Of a stretch of 64,000 nucleotides of DNA, positions 31,415 to 41,386 are shown one piece after another. A program made the position numbers and the translations under genes. This DNA comes from Saccharomycodes ludwigii. Taxonomy: Eukaryota; Ascomycota; Saccharomycetes; Saccharomycodales; Saccharomycodaceae. The notes under the pieces were generated by a model, which had not been told where the DNA came from, searched no databases, and saw only the letters and a program-made list of their open reading frames with translations. How positions within the stretch are numbered: the stretch's first letter is position 1; each line of letters begins with the position of its first letter. Location of the stretch: positions 124,001-188,000 of the forward strand of contig NC_060206.1 of NCBI RefSeq assembly GCF_020623625.1, in the 5' to 3' direction.

Positions 31415-32899
31415 TTAAAACTTTCTGATAGCAAACCCAACACACAAAACTCTTGATATTATGTAACAAATAACCCCCGTAACCATTAACATGGTAGAAA
31501 ACACAATAAAATCATTATATTTCTTGACACTTTTACCATCACCTATAATCGCACCACCTATTGGAATAATGGGTAATGTCATTGCTGCCTCAATTAAATA
31601 TGTGGTAGAATATCTTTGTCCAAATTCTGAAGTCTTTGATATTTGCCCAATGCAAGATGGTGTTAAACTTAAAATGCTCCCACTACTAAAACCATACAAA
31701 CAGACATAGGCCCATAAACATCCAATATGACCACCAAAGGGTAACCACAACACAAAATTAAATAATGCAGCAAACGAAATTGTGATAATAACAACATTAA
31801 AACGTCCCATACACTTATCAGCTAAATATCCTGGGATATATCTTCCCAAGATCCCTGCTGCATTTGTGACTGTGATTAATGCATACGATATATTCTGAGA
31901 ATTTCCTCTTAAAATAGAATACGATGCCAGAAATGTAGCTGAACAAGTTAACGAATTTTCTGCAAATGAAGCACCCAGTGCTGCAAACAGGAACTTTAAA
32001 TCCAAAAAATACTTCCAATTAAAGCTATTACTTACATACCATTTTATAAGTTCCCATTTAGTATCAAAAGGTTCAATTTTTTTCCTCAAATTTTTTCTTT
32101 CTTTAGCCAAAAACACAGCTGTTAACAAGCATACCAAACAAATAAAGCCTAGTATCCTAATGGCCCATTGGAAACCTACTTCAACATACAATTTTCTCAA
32201 CATTATGGGAAACACAATCCCACCAATAGATCCACCAATAGAGGCAATACTTGTAGCCAAAGCTCTTTTCTTATAAAACCAAGTTGCTACACAACTGACG
32301 AGAGGAGTGGTTAATATACCTGTAGCGCAACCTGTGCAAAGGGCAAAAGATAAAATAAAATGCCACACTTTTGTGCAATTGGCTAATCCCATAATGCCAC
32401 CGACATAAAACAAGGAACCCACGGCCATTGGGATGAACCCACCGTTCCGGTCAAAATAGGCACCTGTAAAAACACAACTAACGAAGGAAATTGCCAAGAA
32501 AATAGAGAAAATCCACGAGACTGTTGATGATTTGACGTCACTTAATTGATTATAACTAATATAACTTTGTATAGCACCCAAGGAATTGATCATTCCAAAA
32601 ACAGGAATCAATCCCATAAAACTGCCGAATACGACTAAATATGCTTGTATACCGCCTTCAGGAAAAGATTCTTCATCGTCTTCCTCAAGTAGTGATGAAG
32701 CGAAATTTTCTTCCGTCTCTTGTTCGTCGGTTTTTCCTAGATTTTTAATTGTAACTGGCTGCTGCTCATATAATGTGAAAGCTTTGCTTTCATCTTGTAT
32801 TTGTTCATTCTCATTGTGCAAATATGCTGATGAATAAGCTCTAGATTTGTTAACTACCCAGTCATTTTTGGCTGGGATATTTTGTAATTCAATCTCCAT
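31415..32899 (-). CDS. MCH4: Monocarboxylate-permease-like transporter Mch4
   Basis: Major facilitator superfamily protein of the fungal MCH (monocarboxylate transporter homologue) group; S. cerevisiae Mch proteins do not measurably carry monocarboxylates, and Mch5 carries riboflavin. It has 494 residues (Mch4 501). A polar N-terminal tail of about 80 residues with an acidic run ([14 protein letters not shown]) precedes twelve predicted helices. Helix 1 starts with the family motif [16 protein letters not shown], and the central loop carries KERKNLRKK. Substrate cannot be told from sequence. MCH4 rather than MCH5 is chosen from position next to RPL18 (YOL119C). Confidence 0.88.
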   Translation of the reverse strand: MEIELQNIPAKNDWVVNKSRAYSSAYLHNENEQIQDESKAFTLYEQQPVTIKNLGKTDEQETEENFASSLLEEDDEESFPEGGIQAYLVVFGSFMGLIPVFGMINSLGAIQSYISYNQLSDVKSSTVSWIFSIFLAISFVSCVFTGAYFDRNGGFIPMAVGSLFYVGGIMGLANCTKVWHFILSFALCTGCATGILTTPLVSCVATWFYKKRALATSIASIGGSIGGIVFPIMLRKLYVEVGFQWAIRILGFICLVCLLTAVFLAKERKNLRKKIEPFDTKWELIKWYVSNSFNWKYFLDLKFLFAALGASFAENSLTCSATFLASYSILRGNSQNISYALITVTNAAGILGRYIPGYLADKCMGRFNVVIITISFAALFNFVLWLPFGGHIGCLWAYVCLYGFSSGSILSLTPSCIGQISKTSEFGQRYSTTYLIEAAMTLPIIPIGGAIIGDGKSVKKYNDFIVFSTMLMVTGVICYIISRVLCVGFAIRKF

Positions 32900-33461
32900 G
32901 TTATTGTATTTTATTTTTGGGATTTAAGCGTTGTTATTTTTCAAAGTTGACAGATATGTGTGTGCTCCGAAGCAGTCTTTTATCGGGCCACTCTTTGCTT
33001 CAAATGTTTGGTCTAATAAGGAAGCTTTCTGATTCTTTTGATTCTCTTTTTTTTTTTTTTTTTGTCAGTGTGATAAGATATATATATATATATATATATG
33101 TATATAAATATTAGTTATAATTTTCGCAAAGAACATTTATAACGGATGAAAGGCAGGATTATAATCTTTAGCACTTTAAAAAGCGACAAAAAAAAAATGG
33201 TTAATATTTTTAGCTATTGTTTAATATATTATCAAATTTTTAAGCCATTAGAAGATTTATTTGCACAAATACAAATATATATGTATAACAAGGCTATTCG
33301 AAATAGTAAATGATAATTTCTAAACATTCAAAACATGCTTAAATGCAATACAAATACCTACTTAAAGAAAGTCTTTCTCTGTTACATTTTTTTTTTTTTT
33401 TTGTTTTTTTAAGAAAAAAAAAAAACAATACTTCCTAATGAAAAGCTTCCTAAATATTTAC
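32900..33461. promoter_or_regulatory. MCH4 promoter / peroxiredoxin 3' flank
   Basis: Both neighbours are on the minus strand. It contains T-runs, a TA microsatellite at about 33077-33100 and a GTGCTCCGAAG stretch at 32961. No gene seen. Confidence 0.5.
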
Positions 33462-34031
33462 TTATAAATTTTTCAAAACATTTTCAGCACTAGAAACTTT
33501 AACACCAACTTGGTCCGGCTCAACAAATTCTTTAATAATCTTGCCATTTTCTAGGACCAATGCAAATCTATAATTTCTTTTATTACCAAAAAATTTAACA
33601 GATGCATCAAACAAAGCATCACCGCTTTCAGCAAATTTGCCTTGAGCATCAGCAATCAATCTGATTTTGCCACCAGTAGAATCTTTCAATTTCAAACTAT
33701 CTGCCCAAGCTTTGGTGACAAACGGATCGTTTACCACAGTAACAAAAATCTGATCAATACCCTTTTTTTGGAAATCTTTCAAGTGCTTAATATAACCTGG
33801 AATATGGGATGCACTACAGGCTGGAGAGAATGCTCCTGGAACGCCAACAATTATAGATTTTGGAATTTTTGCAACTTCAGCGCCCAAATCTACAGAATTG
33901 CCGGGTGAATTTTCAAATAAAGCAGGAATGCCCGGTTTAATTGATTCACCGACTTTGAAAAAGACCTTAGAAAAGGTGTGAAATTTAGAAATTGAATTGA
34001 TTTGTGAAATACTACGTCTTAAACCATACAT
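33462..34031 (-). CDS. Mitochondrial-type peroxiredoxin (Prx5/Ahp1 family)
   Basis: Thiol peroxidase of the Prx5 subfamily. The 189 residues start with MYGLRRSISQINSISKF, basic and Ser-rich with no acidic residue, a likely mitochondrial presequence. The redox motif is VPGAFSPACSASHIPGY at about 64-80, containing the peroxidatic cysteine, and this is the only cysteine in the protein. S. cerevisiae Ahp1 is the nearest relative I recognise there but is cytosolic and forms a disulfide with a second cysteine. This protein should therefore work as a one-Cys enzyme. No such gene lies between MCH4 and MSN1 in S. cerevisiae, so it is outside the conserved order. Divergent from MSN1. Confidence 0.88.
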   Translation of the reverse strand: MYGLRRSISQINSISKFHTFSKVFFKVGESIKPGIPALFENSPGNSVDLGAEVAKIPKSIIVGVPGAFSPACSASHIPGYIKHLKDFQKKGIDQIFVTVVNDPFVTKAWADSLKLKDSTGGKIRLIADAQGKFAESGDALFDASVKFFGNKRNYRFALVLENGKIIKEFVEPDQVGVKVSSAENVLKNL

Positions 34032-34490
34032 TATTACTACTACTACTGCTATTATTATTATTTTATTTTTAAATTGTAATATATACTTTGCTATTCCTAG
34101 TAAAAGCTAATGCCTTAATTTTAAATGAAGAATTATATAAAAAGGATGTTTGATGGTAACCATTGCAGTAGGTTTTATTTTAGATATTATAAATAAGCTA
34201 TAAGAAAGAAAAAACAAAAAAATTGGTAGAATAGGGTCAATTTTTTTTTTTTTTTTTTTTTCCCTCTCCCACAAATAAAAATATAAAATATTAATCTTTC
34301 TTCATCTGCCCCCCTTTTTTTTTTTTTTTATGTTTTATACTTCGCTTTAAAGTTCGGCTTTCGCATTGATTCACATTTCGGAATATTTGACTTTAAGTCC
34401 AGTTAATCAGTCCGTGTATGTTACATATCCGTATGTCTACGGTATTAGATAAAAAATTAAAAAGGAAATAACCATTAAAGGAATTAGCTA

Positions 34491-34523
<33 letters not shown>

Positions 34524-34593
34524 CATATTTCAATTATAATCTACCAGCAAAATAGATACTAAAATCAAACAAACAAACAAACAACCATTATAA
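34032..34593. promoter_or_regulatory. Divergent peroxiredoxin/MSN1 promoter region
   Basis: Contains an imperfect TTA/CTA triplet stretch near the peroxiredoxin start, T-runs at 34242-34260 and 34315-34329, TTCGGAAT at 34377, CACGGACT (reverse strand) at 34409 and a TA microsatellite at 34492-34516. No gene seen. Confidence 0.5.
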
Positions 34594-35165
34594 ATGCCAC
34601 TTTCATTACCACCACCATATTTATCACAACAACACCACTCGAATGGCAGCAATAATTATCATCAAGAAGCCACTAGCTCTAATATAACTGGCAATAATAC
34701 TGATATGGCTCTTCGACTAGCTAAATTAGAAAATAAAGTTACTAAATTTGAAACATTGTTTCAAACCTTTAGTTCTCAATTGGATAAATATTTTAAGAAA
34801 TATGATACAATGATGGATATTCAACAGAAACATTTATCTTCTTTGACTTATATTGTCAAGAATATGATGAAGGATGAGGCAAGGTATTACGAAGTTATGA
34901 ACGAAAAATATTCGGATATTATTAATGGAGTAGAGTCTTTAAAATCGGTTACTTCTACTGATTTCCCATTATTTGCATCTTCTTCCTCTAATCCCACCCA
35001 TAATAACACGACGACTAATTTAGATAATATATTATATCCGCCAGTAATACCCCCCTCACAACAATCTCAAGTTATGGGTAAAGATTCTTCTTCATTTTTA
35101 CATGATGTAGGTTTTCCTTTTAGAACTAATTTCTCTGAAGAAAATACAAGACAAAATAATATCAC

Positions 35166-35204
<39 letters not shown>

Positions 35205-36909
35205 CAATCATATGCATAATAACTCCAATAGTAATGCCACAATAAACAGAACCAATTCAAATTCGGATGCTATTCTAGATTCATTAAATTCCAGCACATA
35301 TACAGATTCTACTACAATTGCAGCTAATACCGCGGGTGCACCAATTGATAATTCTGATTTCAGATCATCTTTATTAGTAAGGTCAGAAATTAATGCTAAT
35401 GATGGTGCTAAAAGTAGTAACAATTACAATAACGATACCAATGATAATAGCAACAGCAGCGGTGCTACAGCTACTACTACTAATACTACAACTACAACAG
35501 CTACTACTACTAATAACAATGGTACTGTTGGTACTAACACTATTGGTAATACAGATACTACTAATAGTACAATCGCGACTATCACCACTAATAGTGACAA
35601 TAATAACAATAATAATGATAACAATAACAATAATAATAGGAATAATAATACTAGTGCTACTGTTAATATTAATGTGATTGACGGTAATACTAACGATAAT
35701 ATGAATAAAACGAATAAAATACCAAGATATAAACCTTTGAGAAATGATTTTTTACCACCAATAAATAATACCAACAACGATATTAACAACAATGACAATA
35801 AACATTATAATAATGGGATTACAACAAGATTTCCGATGAAAATTAGTACTTCAACCAATAATTTTCCGGACTTGGATACAACTCCAATAAAGAGATCATT
35901 TCAATTGCTCAATGAACCTATAAATGGACTGGCACCTAGTGCAACAAATCAAAGAAACCCAATGCATTTCATTCGATCCAAATCCAATAGTAATGCTAAT
36001 AACGATGGTAGCATACTTGGTAAAATTAGTGAAGATGGACATAAAGATAGCAATAAAGCCCTTAATAAAGGCCAAAGCAACGATGACCAAAAACATAACA
36101 AAGATATATATAAAACTAATCCTAAACGGAATGGCAATTTAGTTAGAATCTCTAATCTTCCCATAGAGCCAATACAAGGGATTGCAAACAAAAACAATAT
36201 TACTGGTAATATTAGCAGTAATATTACTGGCACGACTACGGATGCAAAGCCTAATAATTATATCAATAGTAATATAAACTCTTCTTCTACATCAAATTCC
36301 ACATCATCTTCCTCCCCGGTTACATTAAATTTTGAGGATCCTAACTTGCAAGAGGAACTATATGTTACTAAGAAGGGAATGCATAAAAAAAGGAAGTTAT
36401 ATATAGGCACTTTTAAATTTTTGAGTTCTCCGAGCAGTGTTCTAGAAATATGGCAAGAATATATGAACGGGTGCTATGGACAGCCTAGTATTAAGGACAT
36501 GGAATTAACTTATCATACTAGCTGGAGAAGGAGTGCTGCTGTGGCTAAACGTTTTAGTAGGAGGAATGTACTGTATAAAGCTATTAAAAAAGGATTACAA
36601 AAGGGTTTAAGTTTAAATGACTGCATTCTCATTTTGGAAAACGCCAGAATTATCCATGATAACAAGAATAACAAAAAAAATGCTGGTTCTAGTGATAGTA
36701 AGAACAATAATGGTAATCATAGGAATGATGATAAATATCCACACAACATACTAGATTCAAAAGACGATAGTGATGGAAGAGGGAAAGTTCGGGGAAATAA
36801 TGGCAGTAATGATGATGATGGGGAATATCCAAAAAATAAGGATCGAGTCGTTAAACAACCGATAGGTTGGTTATGTAATGCACAAAACATTCCTGACATT
36901 TTGAAATAG
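34594..36909 (+). CDS. MSN1: Msn1-type transcription factor with GCR1_C DNA-binding domain
   Basis: Transcription regulator of the Msn1/Hot1/Gcr1 family; in S. cerevisiae Msn1 acts in invertase expression, pseudohyphal growth and osmotic response. It has 771 residues, about twice S. cerevisiae Msn1 (382). An N-terminal segment at about 38-110 (LRLAKLENKVTKFE onward) is a likely coiled coil for oligomerisation. Residues about 190-560 are Asn/Thr/Ser low complexity with pure Asn runs. The C-terminal GCR1_C domain, from about 600, contains GTFKFLSSPSSVLEIWQEY and the Trp-Arg-Arg of TSWRRSAAVAKRFSRR. Position matches YOL116W. The extra length is all low complexity. Confidence 0.9.
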
Positions 36910-37270
36910 TTATAAAATATGATTCGTCTTTCTAAATATGCGAATGCTATTTTTTTTTTTTTTTGTATCTGTCTCTGTCTCTGTCTCTGTCTGTTTCTTT
37001 TCTAAGCTTAGGATGCTATTAATGTAAGAGATAGAAATGAGAAAAGGAATTAATTAGAGCTCATATTAATTTTGCCTGAGGGAAAAAAGAAGAAAAAAAA
37101 AAAAAAAAAAAACTTTTCTTTTTTTTTTTTTTATTTTTTTTTTTGTACGAAATATCGACTACTATGAAAAAAAAAAAAATTAAAAAAAAAGTTTGCAATA
37201 AGAAATCTCAACACTAACCTTTAATCTTTATTCCTTATAGCAAGAGAAACACCTTTTTTTAACAACACCA
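36910..37270. promoter_or_regulatory. MSN1 / PAP2 intergenic region
   Basis: Holds a TCTGTC hexamer repeat at 36967-36993, an A-run at 37094-37110 and T-runs at 37117-37144. No CGGAC word and no gene seen. Confidence 0.5.
36967..36993. repeat. TCTGTC hexamer tandem repeat
   Basis: About four hexamer copies just after a T-run, about 60 bases past the MSN1 stop codon. Confidence 0.85.
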
Positions 37271-39283
37271 ATGATAAAAACAAGCGACAACGTCGAAATG
37301 AGCAAGAAAAAACCAATAAAAAAAATGAGAAAATCTAGTCTAAGCAAAGTTCAGAAAAATTTTAAAGTATTCAATGATGTCAATGAACACGAAAACAGAT
37401 ACGCACAATTGACTTTGGAAGACTCAATAGCAGAATCATCTGAGGGGGAAAAAGTAAGTTCTAATGAAGATGATTATGATCCTACCAGCTTGGATATTTC
37501 AAATAAAAACACCGAGCCAACAGAGAAAGACACTTTATCTACCAATGCTTTAGATAACAATGAAGATTTTATTGGATTTGATTTTGATAGCAGTAGTGAT
37601 AATGATGAGTACGAGAAAAGTGATGAAGAAGTGAACTTTGAAGAGGACAAAGATGACTCTAGTTCTACTGGAAAACATGTTTTCAATAGTGATTATCCAT
37701 GGATATTAAACCATGACCATTCAAAACAAAAGGAAATTGCAGACTGGCTATGCTTAGAGATCAAGGACTTTGTGGCGTATATATCGCCCAGTAGGAGTGA
37801 AATTAAAATTAGAAACAAAACCATATCGAAGATTAGACAGGCAGTTAAAGAATTTTGGCCAGATGCCGATCTTCATATTTTTGGTTCTTATGCTACAGAT
37901 CTATATTTACCGGGTAGTGATATAGACTGTGTTGTTAATAGCAAAGCTGGTGGTAAAGAGAGTAGGTCTAATCTTTATTCTTTGGCTTCCTTTTTAAAGA
38001 GAAAGAAATTAGCTATTCAAGTGGAAGTTATTGCAAAGGCCAGGGTGCCTATTATTAAATTTGTAGAGCCTGAATCAAACATCCACATTGATGTTTCGTT
38101 TGAAAGGCTTAATGGCTTAGAAGCTGCTAAAATTATTAGAGATTGGTTAACGGAAACACCCGGTTTACGGGAACTAGTTTTAATTGTTAAACAGTTTTTA
38201 AGTGCTAGAAGACTAAATAACGTTCATAACGGTGGGCTTGGTGGTTTTAGTATTATTTGTTTAGTTTACTCTTTTTTACAACTGCACCCAAGAATATTGA
38301 CCGATGACATCGATCCAATGAACAACTTGGGTGTTTTATTGATTGATTTTTTCGAGTTGTATGGAAAAAATTTTGCATATGACGATATTGGGATTTCAGT
38401 AACAGACGGCAATGTTCGCTATTTGAAAAAAAGCCAACATCCGGATTTAACCATGGGTAGTAGATCATCTTTTACCTTGTGCATACAGGACCCTGGAGAT
38501 GCCAAGAATAATATTAGCAGAGGTTCATTCAACATCCGTGATATTAAGAAGGCATTTGCAGGGGCATATGATTTATTGACCGATAGGTGTTATGAATTGT
38601 ATTATGCCACGTATAAAGAACGTGTAGGTAAATCTATTTTGGGAAATGTCATTAAATACAGGGGGAAATTGAGGGAATTTAGAGATGAGAGAAATCTGGT
38701 TACCAACAAGGCCATCGTTGAAAATGAAAATTATCATAAGAGAAAGAGGGATATGGTTAATGGCGAAGATAGCTATGAAAGGGATGAAGATATCTTTGTT
38801 ATTGGAACCAGTGACGAAGAACATGAAAAATATAAAATTACTGAGGACAAAAGTTACGATGAAGAAAGGCAGGATATGTCTAAAATAGACAAAAGTAAGG
38901 AAGAAAAAAAAAAAAGGAATAAACCAGCCAATGATAAACGCAAAAAACAAAAGATTAAACATGATAAAAAAAAGGAAGAATCTGGCGAAAAAAAGAAAAA
39001 AGATGTAATAAAAGAAATATCGAAAAAAAGTGTGGATGATTACATGGGTTTAAATGATAACAGCAATGAAGAAGCAGATGATGAATATAATCCAGAGCTG
39101 GTTGACATTTCCACTACAAGTGAGACAAAAGAGCCAGCGTTTGAATTTAAGGACGGAGATAAAATCCAGTCCGACGCTTATGATGTGGAAAATGACAGTA
39201 GTTATTCTCCATCTATAATAGAGCCAAAACTCAACAAACAACGTAAAAGAGACTATTGGTTAAGTAAAGGAAATTCTTTATAA
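37271..39283 (+). CDS. PAP2: Non-canonical poly(A) polymerase of the TRAMP complex
   Basis: Catalytic subunit (Trf4/Trf5 type) of nuclear TRAMP, which oligoadenylates aberrant RNAs for exosome decay. It has 670 residues (S. cerevisiae Pap2 584, Trf5 642). Residues 1-140 are acidic and Ser-rich. The nucleotidyltransferase core has FGS at 204-206 and the catalytic Asp pair 217 and 219 in PGSDIDCVV, with the third Asp 274 in IHIDVSFE. The central domain follows with GGLGGFSIICLVYSFLQLHP. A Lys-rich tail from about 535 resembles that of Trf4/5. No RNA-binding domain is seen, as expected since Air1/2 supply it. The duplicates are YOL115W (PAP2) and YNL299W (TRF5); the single gene here corresponds to both. 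Confidence 0.95.
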   Translation: MIKTSDNVEMSKKKPIKKMRKSSLSKVQKNFKVFNDVNEHENRYAQLTLEDSIAESSEGEKVSSNEDDYDPTSLDISNKNTEPTEKDTLSTNALDNNEDFIGFDFDSSSDNDEYEKSDEEVNFEEDKDDSSSTGKHVFNSDYPWILNHDHSKQKEIADWLCLEIKDFVAYISPSRSEIKIRNKTISKIRQAVKEFWPDADLHIFGSYATDLYLPGSDIDCVVNSKAGGKESRSNLYSLASFLKRKKLAIQVEVIAKARVPIIKFVEPESNIHIDVSFERLNGLEAAKIIRDWLTETPGLRELVLIVKQFLSARRLNNVHNGGLGGFSIICLVYSFLQLHPRILTDDIDPMNNLGVLLIDFFELYGKNFAYDDIGISVTDGNVRYLKKSQHPDLTMGSRSSFTLCIQDPGDAKNNISRGSFNIRDIKKAFAGAYDLLTDRCYELYYATYKERVGKSILGNVIKYRGKLREFRDERNLVTNKAIVENENYHKRKRDMVNGEDSYERDEDIFVIGTSDEEHEKYKITEDKSYDEERQDMSKIDKSKEEKKKRNKPANDKRKKQKIKHDKKKEESGEKKKKDVIKEISKKSVDDYMGLNDNSNEEADDEYNPELVDISTTSETKEPAFEFKDGDKIQSDAYDVENDSSYSPSIIEPKLNKQRKRDYWLSKGNSL

Positions 39284-39439
39284 AATATTTTTGCTATATT
39301 CCTTTATTTATAATATGCATGTATCAATTTTAACGCTCTATGATTAAATGTTTTTTTTTTTTTTTTTTTTTTTTTTACTACTAGAGAAATAATAATACTT
39401 GACAGTGAAATATATATATATATATATATATAAAGAAAA

Positions 39440-39452
39440 GGGGGGGGGGGGG
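39440..39452. repeat. 13-base G homopolymer
   Basis: A pure G-run directly after a TA microsatellite in the short convergent spacer between PAP2 and the GGQ protein gene. G-runs this long are very rare in this AT-rich DNA, and it may be a sequencing weak point. Confidence 0.85.
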
Positions 39453-39473
39453 AGAGACAGATTGGTATTAACT

Positions 39474-40091
39474 TTAGAAATCATAGTTCAACACTTTTTT
39501 TCTTGTCAACTTTTTATCTTTTTGGAATTTTTTATTTTGCAATCTATGCTCATTGCTTTTCTTCTTGACATTTACCCATTTTTCTATGCTCTTTGAATCG
39601 GGATCCTTTGGGAAATAAACTAGCTGTTTAATCATTTTTACAAATTTTTCTAGACATAACCTTTTATTATCTTCACTTGACCTACTTTCATCGGATTGTA
39701 TGACCAAAGCGTCTTTTTTGCTGGTATAATACCTAAACCCTGGATTTTGCAACAATTGATCTTTAACATATTGTGGGATCCATTTGTTTTGATGGAAATC
39801 ATACATGATTAGTGTACATTTGCTGTTAACTTTATTAACGTTTTGACCACCTGGACCACTAGATCTACTAAACTTGGAGAAGAACATACTTGAAGGGATA
39901 TTGTCTATTTTTAAGCAGTCTACCCATTGTTTTGCCTTTAATTTGTCAATACTGTTACAAAGTGATTGAGTAGAATGGATGAGTCTAACGATATTTTTAT
40001 TTATTAAGAATATTGGTACTTTTGCAGATGATAGTTGGGACATTGTTATAAACAAGCTATTATCTTTTAGGAGGGGGTTTCTTTGCAACAT
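39474..40091 (-). CDS. GGQ-type peptidyl-tRNA hydrolase, mitochondrial (YOL114C-like)
   Basis: Protein of the class I release factor fold related to human ICT1/MTRFR and S. cerevisiae YOL114C. The catalytic GGQ lies in RSSGPGGQNVNKVNS, and the tail is highly basic as needed for ribosome contact. No stop-codon recognition domain is present, so it should hydrolyse peptidyl-tRNA on stalled mitochondrial ribosomes. I start at the ATG at 40091 (205 residues, against 202 for YOL114C); an ATG at 40043 would give 189. Both N-termini look like mitochondrial presequences (RLIHSTQS). The frame extends to 40313 but includes a poly-Lys run from a homopolymer and is unlikely to be translated. Divergent from CLA4. 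Confidence 0.87.
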   Translation of the reverse strand: MLQRNPLLKDNSLFITMSQLSSAKVPIFLINKNIVRLIHSTQSLCNSIDKLKAKQWVDCLKIDNIPSSMFFSKFSRSSGPGGQNVNKVNSKCTLIMYDFHQNKWIPQYVKDQLLQNPGFRYYTSKKDALVIQSDESRSSEDNKRLCLEKFVKMIKQLVYFPKDPDSKSIEKWVNVKKKSNEHRLQNKKFQKDKKLTRKKVLNYDF

Positions 40092-40908
40092 TGAATTGGT
40101 ATAATTGTAGGATGTGATTATGGATATAAGGATCTTATCGTTATCGGACTTGTAATCTGGACTTGGATGGTATTGTATCGGACATTGTGTGGAAACAAGC
40201 GTCTTTTTTTTTTTCTTTTTTTTTTTTTTCTTTTTCAACCACGAAAAAAAAAAACTTTCCTGTTTGGGAAATTTATTATTTATTATTATTAGTTTGAGAT
40301 TAGCGGGTGACAAAAAAGACAGGTAGAAAGCGAGCTATTTCGGACTGAGAAGTACATGCAGAAGTAAGCACAGTAAAAGAGAATTCAAAACAAAGCTCAA
40401 ACTTTGTCGTTTTATTTTATTTTGTTTCAATTTTTTGATCCAAAATTATCTTCGTTTTGTGTTGTTTCCTTTGTCATAATCATCAACTTTTGCTTTCCAA
40501 TCATTTGTTTCAAACAGCTCGTCAATACAAGAATCTCTTCTGTTTTGCAGAGTTAACTTTTTTTTTTTTTTTTTTTTTTGTCTTTTTTTCTTTCTTTTTT
40601 TTTTTTTTTTTTTTTTTTCCATTTCAAGAAATTTTCAATTTTCAATAAAAAATTTTTTTCTTACAAAAAAAAACCAAATTAAAGAAGAAAAGGTTGCAAC
40701 CAAGAGAAGTTTCTGTAATATTATACACTTTTATTAAGAAGATAACAATAAAAAATAAAAATTAAAAATTAAAAATTAAAGATTAAAAAAAATTAAAAAT
40801 AAAAATAAAAAAAAAAAAAAAAAAAATTTAAAAATAAAAATAAATAATAGTCTAAATTTAGAACAAATTGTGCTCCTTCTAAATTAACTAAAAGCACTAA
40901 CCTCAAAA
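40092..40908. promoter_or_regulatory. Divergent YOL114C-like / CLA4 promoter region
   Basis: Contains ATCGGACTTG at 40143, ATCGGACATT at 40177 and TTCGGACTGA at 40339. T-runs occupy 40558-40618, and an A/T tract of AAAATT units runs from 40749 to 40846 before CLA4. No gene seen. Confidence 0.55.
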
Positions 40909-41352
40909 ATGTCATTATCAGCTGCAGCTCATGAAATTTCTGAATCGGATTTCCAAAATATTGGACCTGCACCAAAACCACCTGGTGTGGCTTACAACAA
41001 AACGAAACCTCTTTCAACTGGCTTGTCTGATTTGGATTTAAATAGAAAATTTAACCAACCATCGTTTGTAAAGAACAATTTTACTCAACCGCAGCAGCAG
41101 CAATCTCCACAATTAAAGCAACAGAAAAAGGGTTGGGTTTCCTATAAGGATGACGGTATCTTATCCTTTTTATGGCAAAAAAGATATATGGTTTTAGGTG
41201 ACAGCTATTTAATATTATATAAAAATGAAGCACATTCCAAATTTGAAGACCCTGTGTTGAAAATACCATTAACTAGCATAATGAGTGTAAGTAGAACACA
41301 GCTGAAACAAAACTGTTTCGAAATAGTACGTGGATCAGAAAATAGTAATAGC

Positions 41353-41386
<34 letters not shown>

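Noticed and set aside
35424-35798. Hydrophobic Leu/Val-rich open frame opposite MSN1
   Set aside because: It is the antisense reading of the Asn/Thr repeats; the same effect appears opposite HRP1 (23824-24081), CLA4 and MSB3.
40092-40313. N-terminal extension of the YOL114C-like frame
   Set aside because: It includes a poly-Lys run from a homopolymer, and promoter-type CGGAC words lie inside it. The length from the ATG at 40091 fits the family.
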